Assembly: GCA_963989385.1 (NCBI GenBank)
Contig: OZ022501.1
Span: 22,592,102-22,656,101, forward strand
Origin: Ctena decussata
Lineage: Eukaryota; Mollusca; Bivalvia; Lucinida; Lucinidae
DNA length: 64,000 bases
Reading direction: 5' to 3'
The notes below the pieces were generated by a model that was given only the letters and a program-made list of their open reading frames with translations, had not been told where the DNA came from and made no database searches. A program made the translations under genes and the position numbers. Positions 44,553 to 56,229 of the stretch are shown here, piece by piece (within the stretch, counting starts at the first letter, position 1; the number at the start of each line of letters is the position of its first letter).

Positions 44553-47500
44553 TAGCTCACCTGAGCCTTTAGGCTCATAGGTGAGCTTATAGTATAGCCA
44601 GGCATCCGTCGTCCGTCCGTCCGTCGTCCGTCCCTCGTCCGTCGTCAACATTTTCAAGCATCTTCTTCTCTGAAACCTCTGGGCCGATTGAAGCCATATT
44701 TCATATGGAGCCTACCTAGGTCGGGGGAACGAAAGTTTGTTCCGCGTATCTGGGTCACATGACCAATATGGCCGCCACGCCCATATATGGTAAAAACCCT
44801 TCAAAAATCTTCTTCTCCAGAACCAAAAGGCCTATGACCTTGAAACTTGGTATGTAGCATCGGGCATGCCGGCCCATCATAGTTTATACAAATCATGACC
44901 TTGCGTTGACCTTGACCTAATTTACGGTATGGTCAAGTTTGGTACGTTAGGCTTTTATATGGGAAAACGCTTAAACAGTGGATTTCTCAGAAACTTTTTA
45001 ATTCTAAGGTTTTATACTTGGTAAACATGGTCAACTAAATGACCAGATGAAGATATTATGTCACGAAAGGTCAAGGTCATTCCGTCGGACCATCTGTCGT
45101 CAAGATTTTCAAACATCTTCTCCTCTGAAACCACTGGGCCGATTGAAGCCAAATTTCATATGCAGCCTCCATGGGTTGGGAAAATGAAAGTTTGTTTGCG
45201 GTATGTGGGTCACATGACCAAGATGGCCGCCACGCCCATATTAGTAAAAATCCTTCAAAAATCTTCTTCTCCAGAACCAAAAGGCCTATGACCTTGAAAC
45301 TTGGTATGTAGCATTGGGCATGCCGGCCCATCATAGTTTATACAAATCATGACCTTGCGTTGACCTTGATCTAATTTACGGTATGGTCAAGTTTGGTACG
45401 TTAGGCTTTTATATGGGAAAATGCTTAAACAGTGGATTTCTCAGAAACTATTTAATTCTAAGGTTTTATACTTGGTATACATGGTGGACTAAATGACCAG
45501 ATGAAGATATTATGTCACGAAAGGTCAAGGTCATTCCGTCGGACCATCCGTCGTCAAGATTTTCAAACATCTTCTCCTCTGAAACCACTGGGCCGATTGA
45601 AGCCAAATTTCATATGCAGCATCCGTGGGTTGGGAAAACAAAAGTTTGTTCGCGGTATCTGGGTCTTATGACCAAGATGGCCGCCACGCCCATATATGGT
45701 AAAAATCCTTCAAAAATCTTCTTCTCCAGAACCAAAAGGCCTATGACCTTTGAAACTTGGTATGTAGCATCGGGCATGCCGGCCCATCATAGTGTATACA
45801 AATCATGACCTTGCGGTGACCTTGACCTAATTTACGGTATGGTCAAGTTTGGTACGTTAGGCTTTAATATGGGAAAACGCTTAAACAGTGGATTTCTCAG
45901 AAACTATTTAATTCTAAGGTTTGATACTTGGTATACATGGTCGACTAAATGACCAGATGAAGATATTATGTCACGAAAGGTCAAGGTCATTCTGTCTGAC
46001 CATCCGTCTTTAAGATTTTCAAACATCTTCTCCTCTGAAACCACTGGGCTGATTGAAGCCAAATTTCATATGCAGCCTCCATGGGTTGGGAAAACGAAAG
46101 TTTGTTCGCGGTATCTGGGTCACATGACCAAGATGGCCGCCACACCCATATATGGTAAAAATCCTTCAAAAATCTTCATCTCCAGAATCAAAAGGCCTAT
46201 GACCTTGAAACTTGGTATGTAGCATCAAGCATGCCAGCCCATCATAGTTTATACAAATCATGACCTTGCGTTGACCTTGACCTAATTTACGGTATGGTCA
46301 AGTTTGGTACGTTCGGCTTTTATATGGGAAAACGCTTAAACAGTAGATTTCTCAGAAACTATTTAATTCTAAGGTTTAATACTTGGTATACATGGTCAAC
46401 TAAATGACCAGATGAAGATATTATGTCACGAAAGGTCAAGGTCATTCCGTCTGACCATCAGTCGTCAAGATTTTCAAACATCTTCCCCTCTGAAACCACT
46501 GGGCCGATTGAAACCAAATTTAGTATGCAGCCTCCATGGGTTGGGGAAACGAAAATTTGTTTGCGGTATCTGGGTCACATGACCAAGATGGCCACCCAGC
46601 CCATATATGGTAAAAATCCTTCAAAAATCTTCTTCTCCAGAACCAAAAGGCCTATGACCTTTGAAACTTGGTATGTAGCATCGGGCATGTGGGCCCAACA
46701 TAGTTTATACAAATGATGACCTTGCGTTGACCTTGACCTAATTTACGGCGTGGTCAACTTTGGTATGTTAGGCTTTTATATGGGCAAATGCTTAAACAGT
46801 GGATTTCTCAGAATCTATTTAAGTCTAAGGTACAATATGTTGTATACATGGTCGACTAAATGACCAGATGAAGATATCATGTCACTTAAGGTCAAGGCCA
46901 TTCCGTCGGACCATCCGTCTACAAGATTTTAAACATCTTCTCCCCTGAAACCACTGGGTTGATTGAAGCAAAATGTCATATGGAGTCTCAGTGGGATGGG
47001 GGAGCGAAAGTTTATACCCGGGGTCTGGGTCACATGACCAAGATGGCCGCCATGCCCATATATGGTAAAAAACTTTCAAAAATCTTCTTCTCCAGAACCA
47101 AAAGGCCTATGACCTTGAAACTTGGTATGTAGCTTTGGGCATGCAAGCCCATCATACTTTATACAAATGATGACCTTGCTTTGACCTTGATCTAATTAAC
47201 GACATGGTCAACATTTGTATGTTAGGCTTTTATATGGGAAAACGCTTATATAATGGATTTCTCAGAAACTGTTTAAGTCTAAGGTACAATATGTGGTATA
47301 TATGGTCAACTAAATGACCAGATGAAGATATTATGTCACTGAAGGTCAAGGTCATTCCGTCGGACCATCCGTCGTCAAGATTTTCAAACATCTTCTCCTC
47401 TGAAACTACTGGGGAGATTGAAGCCAAATTTCATATGGTGTCTCAGTGGGATAGGGGAACTAAAGTTTATACCCAGGGTTTGGGTCACATGACCAAGATG

Positions 47501-48856
47501 GCCGCCATGCCCATATATGGTAAAAACCCTTCGAGAAGCTTCTTCTCCAGAACCAAAAGGCCTATGATCTTGAAACTTGGTATGTAGCGTCGAGCATGCG
47601 AGCCCATCATAGTTTATACAAATAATGACCTTGCATTGGCCTTGATCTAATTTACGACATGGTCAACTTTGGTATGTTAGGCTTTTATATGGGAAAACCC
47701 TTATACAGTGGATTTCTCAGAAACTATTTAAGTCTTAATGTACAATATGTGGTGTATATAATTATGGTCAACTAAATGACCAGATGAAGCTATTATGTCA
47801 CTGAAGGTCAAGGTCAGTTTGTCGGTCTGTCCGTCATCAAGATTTTCAAAACATCTTCTCCACTGGTCTGATTGAAGCAAAATTTCATATGGAGTCGTGT
47901 GATCGGGGAATAAAAGTTTGTTCTAGGGATCTTGACCAAGATGGCCGCCATGCCTGTATATGGTAAAAACCCTTCAAAATCTTCTTCTCCAGAACCAAAA
48001 GGCATATGACCTTGAAACTTGGTATGTAGCTTTGGGCACTCAAGCCCATCATAGTTTGTACAAATGATCGTGCGTTGACCTTGACCTAATTTATGACACT
48101 GTCAACTTTGGTACATTATGTAGGCTTTTATATGTGAAAATGCTTAAACAGTGGATTTTTCAGAAACTATTTAAGTCTAAGGTACAATATTTGGTATATA
48201 TGGTTGACTTAATGCCCAGAAGAAGATATTTTGTTGTTAATGGTCAAGGTCATTCTTTGACTTTTGTACAAGGTCATTGAGATTCTGTCACCCGTCAACA
48301 TTTTCAACATCTTCTCAGAGGCCACTGGGGTCAGTTGAAGACATATTTCACATGGAGCTTCACCAGCTTAAAGGAACCATAGTTTGTTCAGATGGTCTTG
48401 GTCACTTGACCAAGATGGCCACCATGCCCATATATGGTAAAAACTCTTCAAATGTCTTTTTCTCGAGAACCGAAAGGTCTATAACCTTGAAACTTGGTAC
48501 CGGTATGTAGCATTGGGCACTCAGGCCCATCATAGTTTATACAAATGATTACTGTATTTCATATGGAGCTTTTATACTGGGTCAAACGAATCAAAGTTTG
48601 TTCAGATGGTCATGGTCGTATGAACATGGTGGCCACCACGCCCATATATGACAAAACCCCTTCAGAAATCTTTGTCCAGAAACAAAGGCCCAGTGACCTT
48701 GTGGCTTGGTATATAGAATTGGGACTCAACATTAATCCCCAAGGGAGGGGGGTTATCTGCCCCTGCCCTGGTGCTATAATTTATACATGTATAAAAGCAT
48801 TAAAATATATACCAGGACCAAGTGTCAGGTGAGCTACAGGACCATTGGTCCTCTGG
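44553..48856 (+). mobile_element. Helitron-like element with ~455-bp tandem array, 4.3 kb
   Basis: The head GCTCACCTGAGCCTTTAGGC, then TCATAGGTGAGC resembles the 36046 element (the leading TC is TT here). A GTCCGTCC-rich stretch follows. The 3' end is AGGACC-ATT-GGTCCT (48838-48852) plus CTGG and T, matching the Helitron CTRR rule. It has no Rep/helicase ORF. All ORFs inside are translations of the repeat. Confidence 0.78.
44600..48700 (+). repeat. About nine tandem units of ~455 bp
   Basis: Unit junctions, marked by AAGGTCAAGGTCATTCCGTC or variants, fall near 45060, 45514, 45970, 46425, 46881, 47335, 47793 and 48237. Each unit holds CATCTTCTCCTCTGAAACCA, GGTCACATGACCAAGATGGC, CGCCCATATATGGTAAAAA, CTTCTTCTCCAGAACCAAAA and GACCTTGCGTTGACCTTGAC. 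The first five units are very alike. The last three are shorter and more diverged. Confidence 0.92.
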
Positions 48857-50220
48857 TTTATTGATTGTCGTAGTCGACAGCCACTTCAATTTGGATTGTA
48901 TGGTTAAACTGGCTGGCTCTGCTGACAGGTAGAGAAACTGATGAACCTGGTCATAGGTAATCTGTTGTTGGCCTGACCCAAAATATTTTGACCGAAATAC
49001 CTGGAAGCAACAGTGTAGCTCCAGTTCAGACTGCAATCTGGTCAAGTTCTGCACTATTTGCTGTTCCTTCAGGATTATTTTGAAGCAATGGTTGATTGCC
49101 AGCTGGTAAAATCATCTCATTCAAATTTTAGGGTAAATTCAGGAATTGGTCATGGTGATTTAGGGTGATTCCATTACTGTAACATTTCTGAAACACCTGA
49201 ATTAATTACCGTGATTGTCCTAAAAGTTAAACAAATTGGTTTTTCAGTGCAGTAATGCACTCAAAAGATGTAGAGGGAATGGCAAACAGTGTAGACCTTG
49301 ATTGTTTAGGAGCAGTCTGATCAGGCTCTGCACTGTTTACTTGGACCTATCTGTCCCAATATTTAGAATTTTTTAGTATTACAGGTAATATTTTCAACAT
49401 TGTCAGACGGCTTACCTAAATAACTTTGTTATATTACTTAAGAGCATCTACGCTTTCAAAATTTTGCACACAGCAGTGAATAGTTAAGGCATTCAAAATT
49501 TTAAGCGGCCCTGTCACGTCTTTCGATTGATTACAAATGGTTAAATTAACTTACAACAGATTACCACTACCTATGCAACGTAATTCTCCTAAAAATTGGG
49601 GCAGTTTAAACGCTTCTGTAATTATCCCAAAATGTGGACAAATTGACAATATTTATACTGATTTGCCAAAATGCTCTCGAAAGGCAGACAGGGCAGACCC
49701 TGATCAGACCGATTCTTTTTAGGAGCTGTTTGATCTTGGTCTACACTGTTTTCTTAGAAACTTGTGTCCCAGTCTTACGAGTAAATACATTAAATGGATT
49801 GTGGTTAATGGACAACCAAGGCCGGCAGTGTAGGTATAGATTTAACCGATCGGCAGATAAAGGTTTAATACAAAGCTAGGTGCTATTGCCAACTAGATCA
49901 AAACTCTGTTATATTAAATATTAACACCACAACATTTCTTATCATTACTTAACAAAAATTGGTTACACGAAAACATGCTCTAATTTGCATTGCTTTTGCT
50001 TAGATCTGCATATAAATTAATTATTACATTAGGAGTATATATAAAGTGCGAACTTCATTGTGGGATCTATCCATATTTAAGTTGTAATACATGCAATTCT
50101 TAATTACAGGATATTATAAATCTTAATTGTTTCAAAGTGAGTAAAAATGATAATCTCGAATATAATCAGATTAATTTACAAGTTGTCAAAATAAAGATTC
50201 AGTTCATATAGCTATTAATT
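48857..50220. other. Repeat F fragments; no gene
   Basis: GGCAAACAGTGTAGACCTTG / CTGATCAGGCTCTGCACTGT at 49280-49345 and a second pair at 49680-49760 are repeat F fragments. The ORFs at 49537-49722 and 49634-49879 run through these and are unlikely to be real. Confidence 0.4.
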
Positions 50221-50404
50221 TACAGTCAAACCTGTCTTCGGCAAACACCTCAGGGAAGGGACAAACTTGCTTGCTTATGACAGGTACTTGCTTAATACAG
50301 GTCAATTTACACAGAAAATGCTACTTTGGAATATGAGATTTTGGCCTTTTCAGACAGGTTTTTGCTTGATAGAGGGGTTGGTCTTTAAGACAGGTTTGAC
50401 TGTA
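50221..50404. mobile_element. MITE with CAGTCAAACCTGTCTT ends, 180 bp
   Basis: CAGTCAAACCTGTCTT (50223) faces AAGACAGGTTTGACTG (50402), flanked by TA on both sides. The inner TGACAGGTACTTGCTTAATA and CAGACAGGTTTTTGCTTGAT are related subunits. It is non-coding. Confidence 0.78.
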
Positions 50405-50584
50405 TTTAATGTTTAAGTGCTTAGCAGTGAAATTAAGTGGAAAGGAGGAAAAGCATTGCTAAATAACTTTTGTGGTTTTATGGCTATTTTATCAGAACAG
50501 CAGTCATATCAAGCCTATGGCAGGGTGATCATAAAAGGCTATGTGCAATGGAACCACATTTATGGTTAAAAAGAATTCCACTTA

Positions 50585-50662
50585 CAAAGGGTAGTTTGAA
50601 CTCAGGCTACTAGCTTAGCAGGGTAGCATTTAACCCACTGAGCTACTGGGGCTCTAGCCGTT
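50585..50662 (-). mobile_element. SINE family E head, minus strand
   Basis: On the minus strand GAGCCCCAGTAGCTCAGTGG, then GTTAAATGCTACCCTGC and GCCTGAGTTCAAA give an A box and a decayed B box. It resembles a tRNA but no cloverleaf closes. Confidence 0.5.
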
Positions 50663-51059
50663 GAAGTTCTTTAATGTTACGCCTTTTGTGACCTCTCTAT
50701 ATACGATAATTTGAAATGATGAACCTGACATGCTAAAATCATGATTTAATAAAAAATTCAACACTTCTTGGACTAACAAAGGTGGCTATGTAGATTGAAT
50801 GGTTGGATGACTTGTAGTTAATGGCCCTTTCAGCAGTGTTTCATTCATTCCTGGACAGAGTGGGGGAAATCAGGATGAAATGTGCCTGAAGTCAATCACT
50901 GAATTACCTGAATGTGCCTGAAGTCAGTTACTGAAGAGTCTGAAGAAGAACCATAGTCTCGGTCAGACTTGAACCAACAATATACAATGTGGTGTTAATT
51001 GTAAGTCCAGAGCATAGACTTTCTCAAGACCCTGTATTTATTTGAATTTCACTTTCAAA

Positions 51060-51335
51060 CAGGAAAGTCTCTTTAAAGGCCCCATTGCTCTATCAGCATG
51101 TAATATTTTATCGTGAAGTATAGCTGCAAGCTTTTCACTTCAGTTTCTTCATTGTATATGATCGTGATTGGCTGGCTTTGAAAAATTAATGCGTCCTTGA
51201 GTTTCTCATAAAACGATTTGAAAACTATCTAGGCCATGACCTACTTTCGAATTCACAAGTTCCATTACATGGTGAAAATACAAGGTACAAGAGGTAACAA
51301 TACAAGGTACAAGAGGTAATAATACAATGTACAGT
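51060..51335 (+). repeat. Dispersed Repeat A, copy 2
   Basis: GGCCCCATTGCTCTATCAGC, AGCTGCAAGCTTTTCACTTC, TCCTTGAGTTTCTCATAAAA and ATAATACAATGTACAG match copies 1 and 3. A small internal duplication of AATACAAGGTACAAGAGGTA is present. Confidence 0.7.
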
Positions 51336-51656
51336 CTTTTGATAGTTGATAAAAATACAATGTAAGGCAAGGATCTCATTTCTTGTCTCGCTGCCATGTG
51401 AGTTAATTGCCCAACAGGGGGCCAGAAAACGAAAACCGTATTTTTACGAAGAGATTTGTCATTTTTTTCCCAAAATACCTTATTTCATCTCTTTTGCCAC
51501 TTATTTCACACAAAAAGCACAACAACTAACATATTATCATCGTTTCTGAAGCCTGTACCAAGTTTATGAAGAATTGTGCTTCGACTATTTTTACCACTGA
51601 TACGACTATGGAGACTTATAAGTCATTAAACAGGCAAAACGTAGAGAAAGCAAGTT

Positions 51657-53441
51657 TTTATACGCCCGTTTTGAAAAAACGGACGTATTATGTCGTGGCG
51701 CTGTCCGTCCGTCCGTAAACATTCTTGTACACGCCATAACTCAGTAACCATTTGGGATATCTTCATGAAATTTGGTAGGCATATGTATTAGGGTGGGGGA
51801 ACGTGTCGCGTACAAAAATGGCTGCTCCCCCTTTCTTACTTTTGAAGTTATGCCCCTTTGATTAATTTTATCCCTGTAAGTCTTGTACGCGCCATAACTA
51901 GATAACCGTTTGGGATATCTTTATAAAACATCATAGCAATGTGTATGAAGTCCTAACGATGTGTCGCGTACAACAATGGCTGCTCTCCCTTTCTTCGTTT
52001 AAGAGTGAATCCCTTTCATTAGTTCTTATCGGCCACTTTTGTGTAAACTTTTGTTGTACATGTAATATATTGTAAAAGGGAAAAAAGTAGAACTAAAAAA
52101 GGTATACCTAGTGTATATATGTTATCTCCCTTGTTCAAAGATATTGTATCAAAGATTTCTTCACAACCATACAAGCTAGACTGGTCATATTTGGAATACA
52201 GGTTGATGACGACATGTTGTATTGTGGGATTGAGAACCAGCCTTCTCCTGCTTATTCTTCCCTGTATTTGCCCCATTTTCTTTCTTTCCATACTTTGAAT
52301 AATGAAATTTTTCGTCAAAGATTTCTCCACAATCATGCAAGCTAGAGTATAGTCATATTTGCTATGCAGGTTGATAACGACATGTTGTATCATGGGATTG
52401 AGAACCAGCCTTCTCCTGCTTATTCTTCCCTGTATTTGTCTGATTTTCTTTCTTTCCCTACTTTGAATAATGAAATTTTTCGTCAAAGATTTCTCCACAA
52501 CCATGCAAGCTAGAGTAGTCATATTTGGTATGCAGGTTGATGGCGATATGTTGTATCGTTGGATTGGGAACCAGCTTTTTCTGCTTATTCTCCCCTGTAT
52601 TTGTCCAATAGTCTTTCTTTCCATACTTTGAATAATAAAATTTTTCGTCAAAGATTTCTCCACAACCGAGCAAGCTAGAGTAGTCCCATTTGGTATGCAG
52701 GTTGATGACGATATGTTGTATCGTGGGATTGAGAACCAGCCTTTTATTGCTTATTCTTCCCTGTATTTGTCCAATATTCTTTCTCTCCATACTTTGAATA
52801 ATGAACTTTTTCATCAAAGTTTTCTCCACAACCATGCAAGCTAGATTAGTCATATTTGGTATGCAGGTTAATGATGACTTACTGTATTGTGGGATTGAGA
52901 ACCAGACTTCTCCTCTTTTTATTCCCTGTATTTGTCTGATTTTCTTTCTCTCTTTACTTTGAATAATGCATTTTTTGCGCAAAAGATTTCTATGCATCTG
53001 TAAGTTAGAGTAGGGAATTTTGTATGCAGGTTGATGAGAACTTGTATTGTGGGATTGAGAACCAGTCTTCTGCTTATTCTTCCCTATATTTTTCCAATTT
53101 TCTTTCTCTCCTGACTTTGAATAATGTAATTTTTTTGTAACATGTTTTCACAGCAACCATTCATATTTGGTATACATGGTAACAATGATTTCTCTCCCTC
53201 TTTATGCTTTTTGTTACGAAAATAACACCATTTGATTTAAGCAATTAAGGGGGTGGTGGTGGTGGTGGTGGTGGTGGGGGGGGGGGGGGGCATAGTCGGA
53301 TTCGCTGACAGTTCTAGTTAATTATAGAGTGGTTGCCCCTGTTTGTCTGCCTGTCTATCCTTTTGTAAACAATCTTGTTCATTCTGTAACTCCTTTAGGA
53401 CATTGAAACGGGCGTATTATGCGCCGCTTGCGAAGCCCTTG
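51657..53441 (+). mobile_element. Pearl-like (Helitron-like) element with tandem array and microsatellite
   Basis: The head TACGCCCGTTTTGAAAAAAC then GGACGTA forms a hairpin and a GTCCGTCC stretch follows. It then has ~166-bp tandem units, a (GGT)n/poly-G microsatellite (53252-53290) and a 3' end AAACGGGCGTATTATGCGCC, GCTT-GCG-AAGC, CCTTG. The order head, tandem array, microsatellite, conserved tail is the architecture described for bivalve pearl elements. No protein is encoded. Confidence 0.78.
52140..53165 (+). repeat. Tandem array, six to seven units of ~166 bp
   Basis: CAAAGATTTCTCCACAACCA-type words recur at 52149, 52316, 52484, 52649, 52815 and 52981. Each unit also holds TATGCAGGTTGATGACGA, GGGATTGAGAACCAGCC and TCTTCCCTGTATTTGTC. 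Minus-strand ORFs at 52019-52663 and 52458-52997 are read from these units. Confidence 0.9.
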
Positions 53442-53544
53442 TTGAAAAATAACAAATCGCTTCACAAAATACTATAGCCCATTCTGGGTTCCCGTCTATC
53501 AATGCTACATAAACATAGGGGGGATGTGGATTGGGGCTCCATGC

Positions 53545-53800
53545 CTGTACATTGTATTTTTACCATTTTATTCAACTTAATGAAATCGAATTGGGTCATT
53601 TTAGTTGCCAACTAAAATGACCCAAATAAGTTTTCAAACTCTTTTTATGTGAAACTCAAGGATGTTTTATTTGTTTAAAACTGGCTAGTCACAGTCATTT
53701 ACAATGACAAAACTATAATGAGAAGCTTGCAGCCATACCTCAGGATAAAATATTTCATGCTGATAGAGCAATGGGGCCTTTAAGTGAAAAAATATATGAA
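53545..53800 (-). repeat. Dispersed Repeat A, copy 3
   Basis: On the minus strand it reads GGCCCCATTGCTCTATCAGC, TCCTTGAGTTTCACATAAAA and AAAAATACAATGTACAGGCA in the same order as copies 1 and 2. It contains a perfect hairpin at 53591-53625. Confidence 0.7.
53591..53625. repeat. Perfect 17-bp hairpin with one-base centre
   Basis: TTGGGTCATTTTAGTTG, C, CAACTAAAATGACCCAA. It sits inside Repeat A copy 3 at a point where copies 1 and 2 show only one arm-like segment. Confidence 0.75.
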
Positions 53801-54532
53801 AGTCCCTTTAGGAGTTATCTCTGAATTTTACACAGTTTGACAAAAATGTTAAAAAGTACTGAAATGGAATATTAATTTACAGACTTGGGCAAGACTGCAC
53901 TGCTTCACCAGGTCTGATCTGAGTCTTCTGTTTGTTCATGCTGGAAGGTATCTTATTCACTTATGCTAATCATTATTCCAAATGGTGCTTTATGTTTCTG
54001 TAATGAATAATATTGATATCAATGGAAATTTCACTGGTAGTAAATGTTGAATTAAATTGTTTTACCAAGACAATTTATTAGGGAGTCCTCCAGAATTAAT
54101 TTTAACTTTGAATATTTCCTTTGGCTGGTATTATGAATGCTTTGTATACGTGTATATCAGTCATTCTGTCTCACTTTATACTATGATCAAAGTACCATGA
54201 CCTTTCATTCAGATCTAGCATTCCTTCACAAGGAAAGGAACATAGCTATAATGATGAATAAATAAAATAGGAAGAAGGTTTTTCAAATACATGTAATGTT
54301 AAATGTTAAAAGTGATGAAATCAAAGGCATAGTATGTTCGCTGTAAATGCAACATACACCCATGACTTTGCTGTGCTGATTTTCATACAGAAATGAAAAC
54401 GCTTCTAATGTCAGATGTATATAGATATAAGGTCGGGCAAGGTTTTCCCGGCAGGAATAAGTAAATTTATTCTTAGACTAAAAGTGCTTCAGAAGTTTAC
54501 TAACTTTGATTAACATGAAGGAAGGGTTTTCT

Positions 54533-55313
54533 TATATAGTCCGTTTGCTCCCAAGTGCAAACGGGGTTTTGCTTCTTTTCTCGAAAACGATGAAATTTCC
54601 ATCAAATGTTCTAATGTCCTAATGATTTCTATAACCATACATAACTAAATACGCAAAGTCCAAATTTTTGGATGCTTTTGTAAAATATTTTCCATTGACC
54701 TTAATGCAAAAACTGAGCAGTTTCACTAAAGGGCGTCGTATGCTTGTTAGAACAGCCAAAATATTGTTGATAGGCAATAGCGTAAACTCATTGTTTACTA
54801 CAGGTGTGGGCGTATTTGAATGAAATAGTAAAATGTATTCACCTGTCCGCACACGTAACGCATGGTATCACTGGTCAGGTGATACTATGTTGTAAATAAA
54901 TATTGAACTATTATATTATTTTGCGAGTAAAAATTGTATGTTTTAAAATTTGATAATATATGGGTGAAACAAAAAGTAGACAAAATGGATTTAGAATAAA
55001 ATTTCGATTAATTATGCAAATTTTGTTCTAGGGATAGCATTCATTGGTCACATGCTCTAACACGTAAAACTAAACGGGAATTCCAACAGCCAACTTTTAC
55101 TCCCTTGTAATTAAGAGGCGAACATGACCTATTTTAGGTCCTGTTTTTATATAGAAACTTTTTTATGCAAAACCTCACATTTCTGCAAAATTATGATTTT
55201 GTTATGTATAGGATGAAAATTAAGAATGAGCGATTCGAAAATCTTCTACCTCTCACCAATTTTGAGAAAATATTGGGGATGCCATTTGCATTTGGGAGCA
55301 AACGGACTATACC
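54533..55313. mobile_element. MITE with AGTCCGTTTGCTCCCAA ends, ~775 bp
   Basis: TATAGTCCGTTTGCTCCCAA (54535) faces TTTGGGAGCAAACGGACTAT (55291-55310), with TA at both outer ends. The inner TTCTCGAAAACGATG/ATTCGAAAATCTTC-like words are also inverted. No transposase ORF. Confidence 0.7.
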
Positions 55314-55559
55314 ACTGTTACAACTCAGTGCATTGAAACACCATTATTACCCACCACTGAAATTGCTTGATCAAAAGATGTGTTGTAAACCCTCATGAAA
55401 AAATATGGCTGAATTTTGGCTGAACAACAGACTGAACTTCAGCTGCATATGGCTGAATACTTTTGAACTGCTATATTAAGCTCTTTTCTGAATCTTTGCT
55501 GCAATTAGGACTGCTTATGTCATAATTCAGACATTTCCAGCTGTTTTTCAAACTACAAA

Positions 55560-55850
55560 TTCAGAATTTTCAGACAAGATTCAGCAATGTTCAGATATGG
55601 TTCAGAAATGTTCAGATACTTCAGATATGATTCAGAAATATTCAGCTATACTTCAGACATGTTCAGCTATGCTCAAGACATGTTCAGCTATGCTTCAGAC
55701 ATGTTCAGACAATTTAGCCAGGATTCAGCAATGTTCAGACATAAATCAGAAATCTTCAGGGGTGATTCAGAAATGTGTACACAATTCAGAATTAATCAGC
55801 CATGATTCAGAATTATTCATGTATGATTCAGAAATAATCAGCTTTGACTC
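55560..55850 (+). repeat. TTCAG array phased at 10-11 bp
   Basis: TTCAG (or a one-base variant) occurs about 25 times with spacing alternating 10 and 11, so the mean is close to 10.5 bp and a dimer is 21 bp. Because 21 is a multiple of 3, both overlapping ORFs (55587-55805, 55597-55866) stay open as artefacts. Confidence 0.85.
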
Positions 55851-55964
55851 TCATCAAAAATATTAGTTTTGTGTTTATTGACTGGCAAACAGTGCAGACC
55901 CTGTTTACTCAAGCCTGTTTGCCCCAATACATTTGAGCTTTTACAGTATAACTTTTTATTTCAG

Positions 55965-56100
55965 AGCTCAAGAACGGAACATTATGTGATCAAAGGGAAG
56001 TAACTACAGCAAGCATCTCACTACCATGGCTCAGAAGTATTTGACAGCCTTTGACTATGTTGATCTCCATGCCAATCTGATATTACAAAAACATGCAAAA
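55965..56100 (+). CDS. Candidate first coding exon of a host gene
   Basis: A pyrimidine-rich acceptor (CTTTTTATTTCAG) ends at 55964 and a consensus donor (AAAA|GTAAGT) starts at 56101. In between, 61 nt of 5' UTR precede an ATG at 56026 in a strong context (CTACCATGG), and 25 codons run to the donor in phase 0: MAQKYLTAFDYVDLHANLIL then QKHAK. The Kozak context, both splice signals and ordinary amino-acid composition agree. I do not recognise the protein. The coding part is 56026-56100, upstream exons would be UTR only, and later exons are not identified in this window. The alternative is a chance combination within repeats. Confidence 0.45.
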
Positions 56101-56229
56101 GTAAGTGGTGAATTTCATTGTGTTCCCATCAGCAAGTCAGATCACGCTGCATGGACATGCATCACCCAGATAAAATTGGTATTTGGTTCTAATTCTGGCA
56201 TTCTTCATAAAAAAACTTACGTTGTGACT

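Noticed and set aside
45058..48832. Series of similar ORFs beginning MSRKVKVIPSDH
   Set aside because: They are one frame of the 455-bp tandem unit, each ending within its unit, with no sign of codon selection and minus-strand mirrors.
55587..55866. Repeat-rich protein with MFSYxSD-like heptads
   Set aside because: The frame follows the 21-bp TTCAG array and is open in two frames for that reason.
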